The notes: generated from the sequence alone by a model not told the origin. A DNA stretch of 64,000 bases from Mycolicibacterium brumae (GCF_025215495.1 NZ_CP104302.1:3348001-3412000); one strand, 5' to 3'. Counted from the stretch's first letter, positions 44,314 to 53,002 are shown. Numbers and translations are program-made.

Positions 44314-44994
44314 TCAACTCCCGGGCATGAACCCGGCGCCCCACTCCGGGGAGGCCTGCCGCGCATAGGCGACCAGGCTGTCGATCGGGAACCCGTAGGC
44401 GCCGCGGGTGGCGCCACTGTCCGGATCGGCGAAATGCCCGATGGTGATGCCGTAGAGCATCGGACCGGCGTCGGTGTCGGCAAACCACGGCGATCCGCTG
44501 TCGCCGTGTTCGGCAAGCAATGTCGATCGCATCACCGAGTAGCGGGGGAACTCCTCGTCGACGTCGACCGAGGTGATCTCACCCTCGGTGCCGGCGGTGG
44601 TGCTGCCGTACTTGGCCACCGCGTCCCCCGGGCGAGGATTGCCGTATCGGGTGAAGAACCCGTCGGCGATCTCGACGCGAGAATCCAGCTCCAGCACGGT
44701 GACCCCGAACCCCTCGGCGATGTTCTCGGAGTCCGGGTAGTGCGCGACGACCTCGCCGATCAAGCCGCCGTTCTTGGTGTAGACGCCCTCCCCCGGGCCA
44801 TCGGCGCAGTGCCCGGCGGTCACCGCGAGGCGTTTGCCCGCGTCGTTTCCGGCGAGGAACCCCAGCGTGCAGGCCGAGCCGCTGGAGAGCTGGATCTCCA
44901 TGCCGGGGGCGACCTGCACCCGGGCCTGGGCGAGCGGCGCCGGGGCCAGCGCCGCGCACAGCAGCACCGCGCAGATCGACGCGGGCCACCTCAT
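44314..44994 (-). CDS. Secreted chymotrypsin-like serine protease
   Basis: This 226-residue protein has a signal peptide (SICAVLLCAALAPAPLAQA, cleavage near residue 24). The S1-family catalytic residues lie in LAVTAGHCADG (His) and EHGDSGSPWF (Ser); the Asp is probably in FGVTVLELDSRVEIADG. Two Cys (SACTL and GHC) may form a disulfide. There is no pro-region, so it is the small actinobacterial type. The substrate is unknown. The ATG at 44994 has GAGG nearby. It lies 120 bases upstream of the L,D-transpeptidase on the same strand. Confidence 0.86.
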   Translation of the reverse strand: MRWPASICAVLLCAALAPAPLAQARVQVAPGMEIQLSSGSACTLGFLAGNDAGKRLAVTAGHCADGPGEGVYTKNGGLIGEVVAHYPDSENIAEGFGVTVLELDSRVEIADGFFTRYGNPRPGDAVAKYGSTTAGTEGEITSVDVDEEFPRYSVMRSTLLAEHGDSGSPWFADTDAGPMLYGITIGHFADPDSGATRGAYGFPIDSLVAYARQASPEWGAGFMPGS

Positions 44995-45082
44995 GGAGGT
45001 GAGGGTAGACCGCGCTCACGCCAGCCCGACGACGAACTGGAGGACCGGTTAGATCATGCGATCGGCGCTGCGCCGCGCCACA

Positions 45083-45119
45083 CCGACGGATTTACAGTCC
45101 GCTCCCAGTGCGGCAACCT
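45083..45119 (-). repeat. Broken tRNA-Tyr copy
   Basis: Bases 45083-45107 match 45886-45910 in the intact tRNA-Tyr at all 25 positions, covering the anticodon arm. Beyond them CGGCAACCT (45111-45119) matches the 5' acceptor and D-arm side after an internal loss. The 3' half is absent. It marks the left edge of the toxin-antitoxin-like cassette. Confidence 0.88.
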
Positions 45120-45156
45120 TGGATCAGCCCCCCGTAATGGTGCTGCACTTCACCAA

Positions 45157-45171
45157 AAGGGTGCTACCCTT
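45157..45171. promoter_or_regulatory. Operator overlapping the cassette promoter
   Basis: AAGGGT and ACCCTT form a perfect inverted repeat around GCT. The right arm covers the -10 element TACCCT (45165-45170), which lies 6 bases before the GTG start, so the message is leaderless and a bound repressor would block it. Confidence 0.72.
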
Positions 45172-45176
45172 AGTTC

Positions 45177-45470
45177 GTGCGGATCAAAATCGCACCAAGC
45201 GCCCGACAGCATGGCATCACCGATGAGGAGATACGCGCGGTCGTCACTTTTCCGATCGCACGACAGGCCATACCCGCTCGCCGTTACCACGCCGACCTGT
45301 TCCTATACGCAGGATCGGTGAACGACCACCAACCGCACATCGAAGTCATCGCAGACCACATCGACCAAGCCGTCGCGGTTGCCTTCCACGCGATGTTGCT
45401 TCGCCCCAGCACCTATGAAACCCATCTAAACGGACTCTTCACGCCCCGATACGCGGCCCAACGATTCTGA
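45177..45470 (+). CDS. Putative toxin of a toxin-antitoxin-like pair
   Basis: This is a 97-residue protein I do not recognise with certainty. It starts MRIKIAPSARQHGITDEEI and continues with a compact alpha/beta pattern; HIEVIADHIDQAVAVAFHAM lies in the middle. Small size, position first in a two-gene unit with a ribbon-helix-helix partner 19 bases downstream, and an operator over the promoter all suggest a toxin. No nuclease motif is proven. GTG at 45177 lies 6 bases after a -10 box, so the transcript is leaderless. Codons look less GC-rich than in neighbours, and the unit lies between tRNA-Tyr copies, which points to transfer. Confidence 0.6.
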   Translation: MRIKIAPSARQHGITDEEIRAVVTFPIARQAIPARRYHADLFLYAGSVNDHQPHIEVIADHIDQAVAVAFHAMLLRPSTYETHLNGLFTPRYAAQRF

Positions 45471-45489
45471 GACAGGAGGCGCCAGCACC

Positions 45490-45798
45490 ATGACCCGACA
45501 CCGCCTGACCGATGCCGAATACGCCGAGATGGCTGCCGACTATGCGGCGAACCCACTGCGGTCCGACGAAATGGTCGGACCTGTCGTGATCAACCCCGAC
45601 CATCCCGACGTCGCCGTACTGCGCACCGGTCGGCCGGCAGGTGGCGGCACCCCGCAGGGCCGCACCCCGACGACCTCCGTCCGATTGCCCGTAGACATCA
45701 AGACAAGACTCGATGCTCAAGCGGTCGCGGAAGACGTCAAGCCTGCCGAGATCATCCGGCGCGCCCTTATCGAATACCTCGAGCGCCACACCGCCTGA
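45490..45798 (+). CDS. Ribbon-helix-helix antitoxin-like protein
   Basis: This protein has 102 residues. The last 40 (from TSVRLPVDIKTRLDAQA to the helix AEIIRRALIEYLER) form a ribbon-helix-helix DNA-binding unit of the CopG/Arc type. The N-terminal half (LTDAEYAEMAADYAANPLRS) is probably the partner-binding part, an inverted layout compared with most RHH antitoxins. ATG 45490 has CAGGAGG 7 bases before it. It is expected to bind the inverted repeat at 45157-45171. The bidirectional terminator at 45814 follows. Confidence 0.75.
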   Translation: MTRHRLTDAEYAEMAADYAANPLRSDEMVGPVVINPDHPDVAVLRTGRPAGGGTPQGRTPTTSVRLPVDIKTRLDAQAVAEDVKPAEIIRRALIEYLERHTA

Positions 45799-45813
45799 AG
45801 CGAGCCCCCGACA

Positions 45814-45845
45814 AAGTCAGGCCCCCTCGCAAGGGGGCCTGACTT
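45814..45845. terminator. Bidirectional terminator, cassette and tRNA-Tyr
   Basis: A perfect 14-base stem (45814-45827 with 45832-45845) with the loop CGCA lies between the rightward antitoxin-like gene and the 3' end of the leftward tRNA-Tyr, 4 bases from the latter. Confidence 0.92.
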
Positions 45846-45849
45846 CTGG

Positions 45850-45932
45850 TGGCAGGTACAGGATTCGAACCTGTGTAGGCGTTAGCCGACGGATTTACAG
45901 TCCGCTCCCATTGGCCGCTCGGGCAACCTGCC
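45850..45932 (-). tRNA. tyrT: tRNA-Tyr (GTA)
   Basis: An 83-base class II tRNA with a long variable arm. The acceptor GGCAGGT pairs with ACCTGCC, the anticodon loop is CTGTAAA with anticodon GTA, and the discriminator is A. A 25-base stretch of it is repeated 803 bases to the left. Confidence 0.97.
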
Positions 45933-46052
45933 GGGTTAGTCGCACTGCGCGCGGGGAACCCCGGGCGTGGTGCGACTAGCAGGGTACAAGAGGATGTACC
46001 CAGAACGAAAACGCCCCGGTCCATGAGCCGGCGAAGCAGAGAGGACGGGTCC

Positions 46053-46544
46053 ATGGCGGATTCATCGTTTGACATCGTGAGCAAGGTCGACCGCCAGGAG
46101 GTCGACAACGCGCTGAACCAGGCGGCCAAGGAACTCTCCACCCGATTCGACTTCCGCGGCACCGACACCACCATCGCCTGGAAGGGCGACGAGGCGATCG
46201 AGATGACCAGCTCCACCGAAGAACGACTCAAGGCCGCCATCGACGTGTTCAAGGAGAAGCTGGTCCGCCGGGACATCTCGATGAAGGCGTTCGACGCCGG
46301 CGACCCGCAGCCCAGCGGCAAGATCTTCCGCCTGACCGGCACTCTGAAGCAGGGCATCAGCAGCGAGGACGCCAAGAAGATCAACAAGCTGATCCGCGAC
46401 GAGGGCCCCAAGGGCGTCAAGACGCAGACCCAGGGCGAGGAGATCCGGGTCAGCTCCAAGAAGCGCGACGATCTGCAGGCCGTCCAGGCGCTGCTGCGCG
46501 GGGCCGACCTCGACGTGGCGCTGCAGTTCGTCAACTACCGGTAG
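46053..46544 (+). CDS. YajQ-family nucleotide-binding protein
   Basis: This 163-residue protein starts [17 protein letters not shown] and has the [20 protein letters not shown] and [19 protein letters not shown] blocks of the YajQ/DUF520 family. Members bind nucleic acids, and in some bacteria c-di-GMP; the role in actinobacteria is not settled. The start at 46053 is preferred over an in-frame ATG at 46023 because the family begins here and GAGAGGA precedes it. A terminator follows. It equals Rv0566c by place (memory). Confidence 0.93.
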   Translation: MADSSFDIVSKVDRQEVDNALNQAAKELSTRFDFRGTDTTIAWKGDEAIEMTSSTEERLKAAIDVFKEKLVRRDISMKAFDAGDPQPSGKIFRLTGTLKQGISSEDAKKINKLIRDEGPKGVKTQTQGEEIRVSSKKRDDLQAVQALLRGADLDVALQFVNYR

Positions 46545-46554
46545 GGAACCGGAG

Positions 46555-46581
46555 GCCCGGTTCCACTGAGTGGAACCGGGC
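46555..46581. terminator. Hairpin terminator after yajQ
   Basis: A perfect 12-base inverted repeat GCCCGGTTCCAC with its complement around TGA begins 11 bases after the yajQ stop and is followed by GTTGT. Confidence 0.85.
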
Positions 46582-46662
46582 GTTGTCCCGGGCGCCGTCC
46601 GCGCCGACGATCGGTTTCCAGCCACGCGCCCGCGGGGCCAGAACCGCCCCGGAGGCGACGCC

Positions 46663-47583
46663 ATGCGCAAGCCCACCCGTCTTGTCCCACTGACCGGCGC
46701 CGCGTTGATCGCAGCCGCGCTGATGTCGGTCACGCCCGCGCACGCAGGCACCGCCGACGACCTGCGCACCCGGGTGGACGGCGCCCGCGCGTCCGCCGGG
46801 TGCGCGCCACTCGCCTGGACCACCGAGGGAGCGACGGTGGCCTGGTACAGCTCGTGGATCAACGCCGACTACAACATCGCGCACGCAAAAACCTCCGACG
46901 CGCTCTTCGCGCCCTTGCCACCCATCGACCTGCACACCAATCCGCAGACGGACCCGATCGGCGCGCTGGCGGCCGTGAACGTGACCGCCGACCGGGCCGT
47001 CGTCATCGACCAGAGCGGCAGCCGCGACCGCTACGCCGTCGACATGTTGATGGGCAAGGCCGCCGAGGCCATCGCCGACTGCGGCTACGACACCTTCGGG
47101 GTCGGCAACTTCCGCAATGACAACGCCGACCTCAGCAGCGTCGCGGTCGCGCTCTACACCGCGCACAAGGAAGACCCCGTCACCGGAACCGGCGCCGACG
47201 GCATCCAGGTCGACGACAGGGCCGAGGTGAATCCGGAGATCGGCCGCGAGTGGAGCAAGTCGACGGCCACCTACAACTTGCGCGCCGAGGGCTTGCCGTG
47301 GGCCCGCATCAACATCGCTTACCTCGGCGACGACAATAAGTTCGTCCAGGAGAACAACATCGACGTCACCGTCGGGTGGTCGTGGACCCGGACCGGGAAG
47401 GTCATCGACGCGCCATGGCTGACGGTGTCGGCCACCAGCGCGGGGCCGGCGGGCCTCAAGCTGACCTGCTCGGTGACCTCCGATTCGCCCACCGAATTGG
47501 TCAACGGGCCATCGGCGGACAAGTCGGGGACCATCGAGTTCGCGGGTGGGATCACACCGCAGCCAGCCAAGCCCTGCGGGTGA
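46663..47583 (+). CDS. Secreted protein of unknown function
   Basis: This 306-residue protein has a clear signal peptide (PLTGAALIAAALMSVTPAHA, cleavage after residue 29). The first part of the mature protein, DDLRTRVDGARASAGCAPLA, resembles the opening helix of SCP/CAP-like mycobacterial exported proteins, but the CAP signature His and Glu are not seen, so I do not assign the family. The C-terminal 70 residues look like a small beta domain. The ATG at 46663 has GGAGG 8 bases before it. The function is unknown. Confidence 0.7.
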   Translation: MRKPTRLVPLTGAALIAAALMSVTPAHAGTADDLRTRVDGARASAGCAPLAWTTEGATVAWYSSWINADYNIAHAKTSDALFAPLPPIDLHTNPQTDPIGALAAVNVTADRAVVIDQSGSRDRYAVDMLMGKAAEAIADCGYDTFGVGNFRNDNADLSSVAVALYTAHKEDPVTGTGADGIQVDDRAEVNPEIGREWSKSTATYNLRAEGLPWARINIAYLGDDNKFVQENNIDVTVGWSWTRTGKVIDAPWLTVSATSAGPAGLKLTCSVTSDSPTELVNGPSADKSGTIEFAGGITPQPAKPCG

Positions 47584-47642
47584 GGGCCGCCTGCTGACTA
47601 CCCTGGGACCCGGCATTACCGGGTCCAAGCGAGGCGGGAAAC

Positions 47643-49142
47643 ATGGGCACAGAGGTCGAAGTCGTCATCGTCGGCGCGGGGATTTCCGGCCTGGGCGCCG
47701 CCTACCGGCTGATCGAGAGGAATCCCGGCAAGCGCTACGTCGTGCTGGAACGCCGGGACCGCATCGGCGGCACCTGGGACCTGTTCCGCTATCCCGGGGT
47801 GCGCTCGGACAGCTCGATCTTCACGCTCAGCTACCCATACGAGCCGTGGACGCATCCGGAGGGCGTGGCCGACGGAGACGACATCCGCAACTACCTGACC
47901 GATTTCGCCGCCAAGTACGGCATCGACCGGCACATCCGGTTCGGCGCCCGGGTGATCTCGGCGGACTGGGACTCGCGTTCCGACACCTGGCTGGTGGGCT
48001 ATGAGCAGGACGGCCAGACCCATCAGGTCCGGTCCCGGTTCGTGTTCTTCGGCAGCGGCTACTACAACTACGACGAGCCCTACGTCCCGGAGTTCCCGTC
48101 GCTGTCGTCGTTCGCCGGGACCGTCGTCAACCCGCAGCACTGGCCCGAGGACCTGGACTACGCCGGGAAGCGCGTCGTGGTGATCGGCAGCGGCGCCACC
48201 GCGATCACGCTGGTGCCCGCGCTGACCGATCGGGCCGACAAGGTCGTCATGCTGCAGCGGTCGCCGACCTACATCTTCGCCCTGCCGCGGGTGAACCCCG
48301 CCATCGACGCGGTGCGCAGGGTGCTGCCGCGGCGGGCGTCGCACTGGGTCGCCAAGTGGTACGCCGCGCTGTTCGAGGGCCTGGTGTTCCTGCTGTGCCG
48401 GCTGTTCCCCCGCGCCATGCGGGCGATGATCCGCCGGCACGTCATCACCAAACTGCCCGACGGCTATCCCGTCGACCTGCACTTCAAACCGCGCTACAAC
48501 CCGTGGGACCAGCGGTTGTGCCTGGACGCCGACGCCGATCTGCTCAGCGCAGTGTCCGCCGGCCGCGCCGAGATCGTCACCGACCAGATCGAGCGGTTCG
48601 ACGCCACCGGGATCTGGCTGCAGTCCGGCCGGCATCTGGCCGCAGACGTCGTGGTGACCGCTACCGGACTGCGCCTGCAGGCGCTCGGCGGCATCCGGAT
48701 CACCGTCGACGGCGTCGAGGTCGCCCCGCAGGACCGCTTCGTCTACAAGGCCTACCTGCTGGAGGACGTGCCGAACCTGGCCTGGTGCCTGGGCTACACC
48801 AACGCGTCGTGGACCCTGCGCTCAGACCTGACCGCGCAGAAGTTCTCGAAGCTGGTGTCGCACATGGATTCTCACGGTTACACCCACGCCTACCCGCACC
48901 TGCGCGGCGCCACCATGCGGGAGAAACTGTCCTGGGACATCAACGCCGGATACGTGCGGCGGGACGCGCACGCGCTGCCGAAGTCAGGCACCCGTCGGCC
49001 GTGGAATGTGCGGCAGAACTACGTCTTCGACGCCATCGACCACCGGGTCGATCGGATCGACGAGCACATGGTGTTCGGCGGTTGCCGTCCGGACCGGACC
49101 GAGGCGAACCGCGCAGGCTCGGCCTCCTCCGACGCTCGATAG
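47643..49142 (+). CDS. Flavin-containing monooxygenase, Baeyer-Villiger type
   Basis: This 499-residue protein has two dinucleotide-binding motifs, VGAGISG (about 10-16) for FAD and VIGSGATA (about 176-183) for NADPH. The Baeyer-Villiger fingerprint between them is FAGTVVNPQHWP, in which the usual His is Asn163. The length and the HPQHWPEDLDY-like context resemble the EthA and Rv0565c enzymes (memory). It should oxygenate ketones or sulfur compounds. It lies upstream of gpsA by 52 bases on the same strand. The fingerprint change could reduce activity but does not break the frame. Confidence 0.88.
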   Translation: MGTEVEVVIVGAGISGLGAAYRLIERNPGKRYVVLERRDRIGGTWDLFRYPGVRSDSSIFTLSYPYEPWTHPEGVADGDDIRNYLTDFAAKYGIDRHIRFGARVISADWDSRSDTWLVGYEQDGQTHQVRSRFVFFGSGYYNYDEPYVPEFPSLSSFAGTVVNPQHWPEDLDYAGKRVVVIGSGATAITLVPALTDRADKVVMLQRSPTYIFALPRVNPAIDAVRRVLPRRASHWVAKWYAALFEGLVFLLCRLFPRAMRAMIRRHVITKLPDGYPVDLHFKPRYNPWDQRLCLDADADLLSAVSAGRAEIVTDQIERFDATGIWLQSGRHLAADVVVTATGLRLQALGGIRITVDGVEVAPQDRFVYKAYLLEDVPNLAWCLGYTNASWTLRSDLTAQKFSKLVSHMDSHGYTHAYPHLRGATMREKLSWDINAGYVRRDAHALPKSGTRRPWNVRQNYVFDAIDHRVDRIDEHMVFGGCRPDRTEANRAGSASSDAR

Positions 49143-49194
49143 CGAGTTTGCCAACTTCCCGCGCGGGAGACGCCGCCGTCATAGCCTGATCGGC

Positions 49195-50220
49195 ATGTCG
49201 GGAGATCATCGCGAACCCAAGGTAGTTGTCCTCGGCGGCGGGTCCTGGGGGACCACCGTCGCCTCCATCTGCGCGCGGCGCGGGGAGACGCTGCAGTGGA
49301 TGCGCTCGGCGGACACCGCCGCCGACATCAACGAGAACCACCGCAACTCGGCCTACATCGGCGACGAGGCGGTGCTGCCGGACACCCTGCGGGCCACCAC
49401 CGACTTCACCGAGGCGGCCAATTGCGCCGACGTCATCGTGATGGCGGTGCCCTCGCACGGCTTCCGCGGCGTGCTGGTGGAACTGGCCAAGGAACTGCGG
49501 CCGTGGGTTCCGGTGGTGTCCCTGGTCAAGGGCCTGGAGCAGGGCACCAACCTGCGGATGAGCCAGATCGTGGAAGAGGTGCTGCCCGGGCATCCGGCCG
49601 GCATCCTGGCCGGGCCGAACATCGCCCGCGAGGTCGCCGAGGGCTACGCGGCCGCGGCGGTGCTGGCCATGCCCGACCAGAACCTGGCCGCCACGCTGGC
49701 AAAGCTGTTCCGCACCAAGCGATTCCGCACCTACACCACCGACGACGTGATCGGCGTGGAGATGGCCGGCGCGTTGAAGAACGTCTACGCGATCGCCGTC
49801 GGGATGGGGTACTCACTGGGGATCGGCGAGAACACCCGCGCCATGGTGATGGCGCGCGCGGTCCGGGAGATGTCGAAATTGGGCGAGGCCGTCGGCGGCC
49901 ACCGCGACACCTTCGCCGGCCTGGCCGGCATGGGCGACCTGATCGTCACCTGCACCTCCAAGCGCAGCCGTAACCGGCACGTCGGCGAGGAACTCGGCTC
50001 CGGCAAGACGGTCGAGGAGATCATCGCCTCGATGAACCAGGTCGCCGAAGGCGTGAAGGCGGCCAGCGTGATCATGGAGTTCGCCGACGAGTACGGGCTG
50101 AACATGCCGATCGCCCGCGAGGTCGACGCGGTGATCAACCACGGCGCGTCTGTCGAGCAGGCCTACCGCGGGCTGATCGCAGAGAAGCCCGGGCACGAGG
50201 TGTACGGCACCGGGTTCTGA
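49195..50220 (+). CDS. gpsA: Glycerol-3-phosphate dehydrogenase (NAD(P))
   Basis: This enzyme makes glycerol 3-phosphate for phospholipids. The protein has 341 residues with GGGSWGTTVASI (dinucleotide-binding motif), VSLVKGLEQGT and the catalytic Lys in GALKNVYAIAVGMG. The ATG at 49195 is used. The order FAD monooxygenase, gpsA, then htpX and grcC matches the Rv0565c-Rv0562 stretch (memory). Its stop is one base from the stop of the convergent secreted protein gene. Confidence 0.96.
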   Translation: MSGDHREPKVVVLGGGSWGTTVASICARRGETLQWMRSADTAADINENHRNSAYIGDEAVLPDTLRATTDFTEAANCADVIVMAVPSHGFRGVLVELAKELRPWVPVVSLVKGLEQGTNLRMSQIVEEVLPGHPAGILAGPNIAREVAEGYAAAAVLAMPDQNLAATLAKLFRTKRFRTYTTDDVIGVEMAGALKNVYAIAVGMGYSLGIGENTRAMVMARAVREMSKLGEAVGGHRDTFAGLAGMGDLIVTCTSKRSRNRHVGEELGSGKTVEEIIASMNQVAEGVKAASVIMEFADEYGLNMPIAREVDAVINHGASVEQAYRGLIAEKPGHEVYGTGF

Positions 50221-50221
50221 C

Positions 50222-50758
50222 TCAGTTGAAGTACGGGTTGGTGCCCTCCGGGCGGTCCAGCAGCGGGTTCACCGCGCCGTAGCTGTAGGTGCCGGCCGAA
50301 CTGATCACGAAGCCGGTCTGGTCGAAGCTGTTGTCGCACACCACGCCGCCGGCCACCACGCCGCAGCTGATGGTGCCGGTACCGATCCGGGTGCCCTCGC
50401 CGAGTTCCTGCGGAGTGCCGTCGAAGTGGAAGAGCGGCCGGTCGGCGGCGGAGAAGCCCGGCTCCCCCGCCGCGCCGCCCGTGACGGTGTTCGCGCCGTT
50501 GGGCGCCCCGGGCATGGTTCCGCTGCAGCCGTAGCTGCGCGAGGTCTTGCTCACCACGCAGTTCACCCCGACCGGCGCGCTGAAGGCGTAGATGCCGTCG
50601 GCGACGGTGAAGGGCACCGGGGACACCGGCGTCAGCCCCTGCACGCTCGGCGGCGCGGGCGCCGGGGCCGGTTCCGGGTCGGCGGAGGCCGCGGGCATGC
50701 TCACCGCGGCCGCCGTGATCGCCAGTCCTGCCAGCGCTCTGCTCAACACCTTCGTCAC
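50222..50758 (-). CDS. Secreted protein of unknown function
   Basis: This 178-residue protein has a signal peptide (LSRALAGLAITAAAVSMPAA, cleavage near SADPEP) and a Pro/Ala-rich linker. The mature domain has four Cys (GVNCVV, YGCSG, ISCGV, VVCDN) that probably form two disulfides. The pattern resembles several exported mycobacterial proteins of unknown role; I do not name a family. The GTG at 50756-50758 gives VTKVLSRALAG and is preferred over a longer open frame whose first 37 residues lack a signal. It diverges from the PE-PPE-domain gene by about 100 bases. Confidence 0.72.
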   Translation of the reverse strand: MTKVLSRALAGLAITAAAVSMPAASADPEPAPAPAPPSVQGLTPVSPVPFTVADGIYAFSAPVGVNCVVSKTSRSYGCSGTMPGAPNGANTVTGGAAGEPGFSAADRPLFHFDGTPQELGEGTRIGTGTISCGVVAGGVVCDNSFDQTGFVISSAGTYSYGAVNPLLDRPEGTNPYFN

Positions 50759-50859
50759 CCTAGGCCCTCCCGCTCGTCTCCGCAGCCGCAGTCGCGCGCG
50801 ACGGATATGATCCAGCGGTTCCGGTGTCCTCAACCGGACCTCGGGGGAGGACCACCAGC

Positions 50860-52086
50860 GTGCGCACATCCATCGCTTCGCTCACGATGACCATCGCCGT
50901 CGCCGCAAGCGCCGTTACCGCAGGATCCGCTGCTTTGCCTGATTTGGCGGTGTCCACCCAGCCGGTGTCGCTGAGCGCGCTGATCATCCAGGGCAGCTCC
51001 ACGAACCAGGGCGGCGACGGGATCGCCGAGTTCTACGGCGGCCGGTTCACCGAGAACCTGGCCGAGGACATCCGCACGATCAACTTCCTGACCGGCCCGT
51101 ACGGCATCCTTCGGGAACTGCGGGTCGAGCGTGGTGGAGACCCCGACGTGGTGCTGTCCTCCGGGTGGGGAGCCGCCAACGCGAGCCTGCTGCTCGCGCA
51201 CCTGTCGGCCACCGGTGACCCGCTGCTCACGGACAGCACCTGGGTGCTGGACAACAACGTCGCCAATCCCAACGGCGGCTTCGGGACCCGGTATCCGCTG
51301 TTCGCGCTGATCGGGGTGAATCCGCTGCCCACCGGGACTCCAGCGCTGCCCGACGGGCCGACGGTGATTTCGACCGCCACCGAGTACGACATCAACAGCA
51401 ACGCCCCGAAGTACATCCTCAACCCGGTCGCGGACCTCAACTCGCTGGCCACCTACCTGAGCGGACGGCTCGGTCAAGGGTCGCTCACGCTGCCGGTGCG
51501 CGACGACGGCTCCCCGGGCTGCGACGCCCCCTGCGCCACCACCCTGAACGACGACGGCTCAACCGCTGTCGCGTTCACCGCCGACGGCCGGTCGATGCGC
51601 GCAACCGTCCGGAAGGTCAACGGCGTCACCTACGTCGGCTACCACACCGACGAGCTTCCGCTGCTCGCGCCGCTGCGCGGCGTCGGCGGGGACACCGGCA
51701 AGAAGCTGGCCGACGCCCTGTAACCCTCGCTGCGGGCCGTCGTGAACTACGGCTACCCGGACAACGACCCGCTGGGCAACCCGGGCGACTACCAACCGGC
51801 CGGGCTGGTCCCGTCGCTGCGGGAGACGCGGACCTTCCTGCGGAATTTCCGCGACGGGGTGCGCCAAGGGCTGGGCACGCTGACCGACAACGGCCCGGCC
51901 GGCCGCGCCGGTTCGAATCGCGAGACTTCCCGGCCGCTTCAGTCGCTGGTAGCCGGCCTCTCGGACGGCCGGAGCAACGCCGAGAAGCCCAAGCTCGTCA
52001 CCGCCACCCGCGAGGTGGTGCGGAAGGCCGCCAAGGCGCTGGGTCTGGACCGCCGGGCCAAGCCGACGTCGTCCGACACCGAATAG
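50860..52086 (+). pseudogene. PE-PPE-domain secreted protein, interrupted by an in-frame stop
   Basis: The first part (50860-51723) codes for 287 residues with a signal peptide and blocks of the PE-PPE (PF08237-type) esterase-like domain: ANPNGGFGTRYP, NPVADLNSLATYL and ELPLLAPLRGVG. TAA at 51721-51723 interrupts it in the middle of the block LADAL-stop-PSLRAVVNYGYPD. The same frame then stays open for another 120 codons to 52086 and continues the domain. From memory, homologues have Gln or a similar residue at the stop. The GxSxG nucleophile site also appears as SSGWGA, without the Ser. Either a decayed or a readthrough gene, or an assembly error. Confidence 0.8.
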
Positions 52087-52093
52087 CGCTCGC

Positions 52094-53002
52094 TCAGTAG
52101 CCGCCGGGCGGCCGGTAGCCCCGCTCGCCGGCCATGTTCTCCAGCCGGCGGATGCGGTCCTCCATGGGCGGGTGGGTGGCGAACAATTTGCCCAGCTTCT
52201 CCCCGGCCCGGAACGGGCTGGCAATCATCAGGTGGGCCTGGTCGGCCAGCTCGGGCTCCGGCGGCAGCGGCGCGCGCTGCACTCCCCCGGAGATCTTGCG
52301 CAGCGCCGACGCCAGCGCCAGCGGGTCGCCGGTCAGCTCGGCGCCGGACTGGTCGGCCTGGTACTCCCGCGACCGGGACACCGCCAGCCGCACCACCGTC
52401 GCGGCGATCGGCCCGAGCAGTTGGATCAGCAGCAACGCCAGCGGATTTCCGCCGCCCTGGCCGTTGCCGCGGCTGAACATCCCGGCGAAGAACGCCAGGT
52501 TCGCCAGCGCGGTGATCACCGAGGCCATCGCCCCGGCCACGCAGGAGATCAGGATGTCGCGGTTGTAGACGTGCGAGAGCTCATGGCCCAGCACGGCGCG
52601 CAATTCGCGCTCATCGAGCATGTTCAGGATGCCGGTGGTGCAGCAGACCGCCGCGTTGCGCGGGTTGCGGCCGGTGGCGAACGCGTTCGGGTTGGCGGTG
52701 TCGGAGATGTAGAGCCGCGGCATCGGCTGGTGCGCGGTGGTGGCCAGCTCGCGGACGATGCGGTAGATCGCCGGCGCCTGCACCTCGGTGACCGGCTGCG
52801 CGTGCATCGCCTTGAGCGCCAGCTTGTCGCTGTTGAAGTAGGTGTAGAAGTTGGTGGCCAGCGCGAACGCCAGCGCCACCCAGATCCAGATCGTGTTGCC
52901 GGTCGCCGAAGCGAACATCGCGCCGACCAGCCCGATGAGGGCGGTGAAGCCGACGAGCAGCACAAACGTCTTGATGCGGTTCCCGGCGGGGTGCCAATGC
53001 AT
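52094..53002 (-). CDS. htpX: Membrane zinc protease HtpX
   Basis: HtpX degrades damaged membrane proteins under stress. The protein has 302 residues with membrane segments at about 11-30 and 37-54 and two further hydrophobic stretches around 150-200. The zinc motif is HELSHVYN and the third ligand lies in [12 protein letters not shown]. The ATG at 53002 has CAGGAGG upstream. It converges with the PE-PPE gene and follows grcC by 104 bases on the same strand. Confidence 0.95.
   Translation of the reverse strand: MHWHPAGNRIKTFVLLVGFTALIGLVGAMFASATGNTIWIWVALAFALATNFYTYFNSDKLALKAMHAQPVTEVQAPAIYRIVRELATTAHQPMPRLYISDTANPNAFATGRNPRNAAVCCTTGILNMLDERELRAVLGHELSHVYNRDILISCVAGAMASVITALANLAFFAGMFSRGNGQGGGNPLALLLIQLLGPIAATVVRLAVSRSREYQADQSGAELTGDPLALASALRKISGGVQRAPLPPEPELADQAHLMIASPFRAGEKLGKLFATHPPMEDRIRRLENMAGERGYRPPGGY

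Noticed and set aside
45177..45798. Prophage or integrated plasmid at tRNA-Tyr
   Set aside because: Only about 0.8 kb lies between the tRNA copies, and no integrase, replication or phage gene is present.
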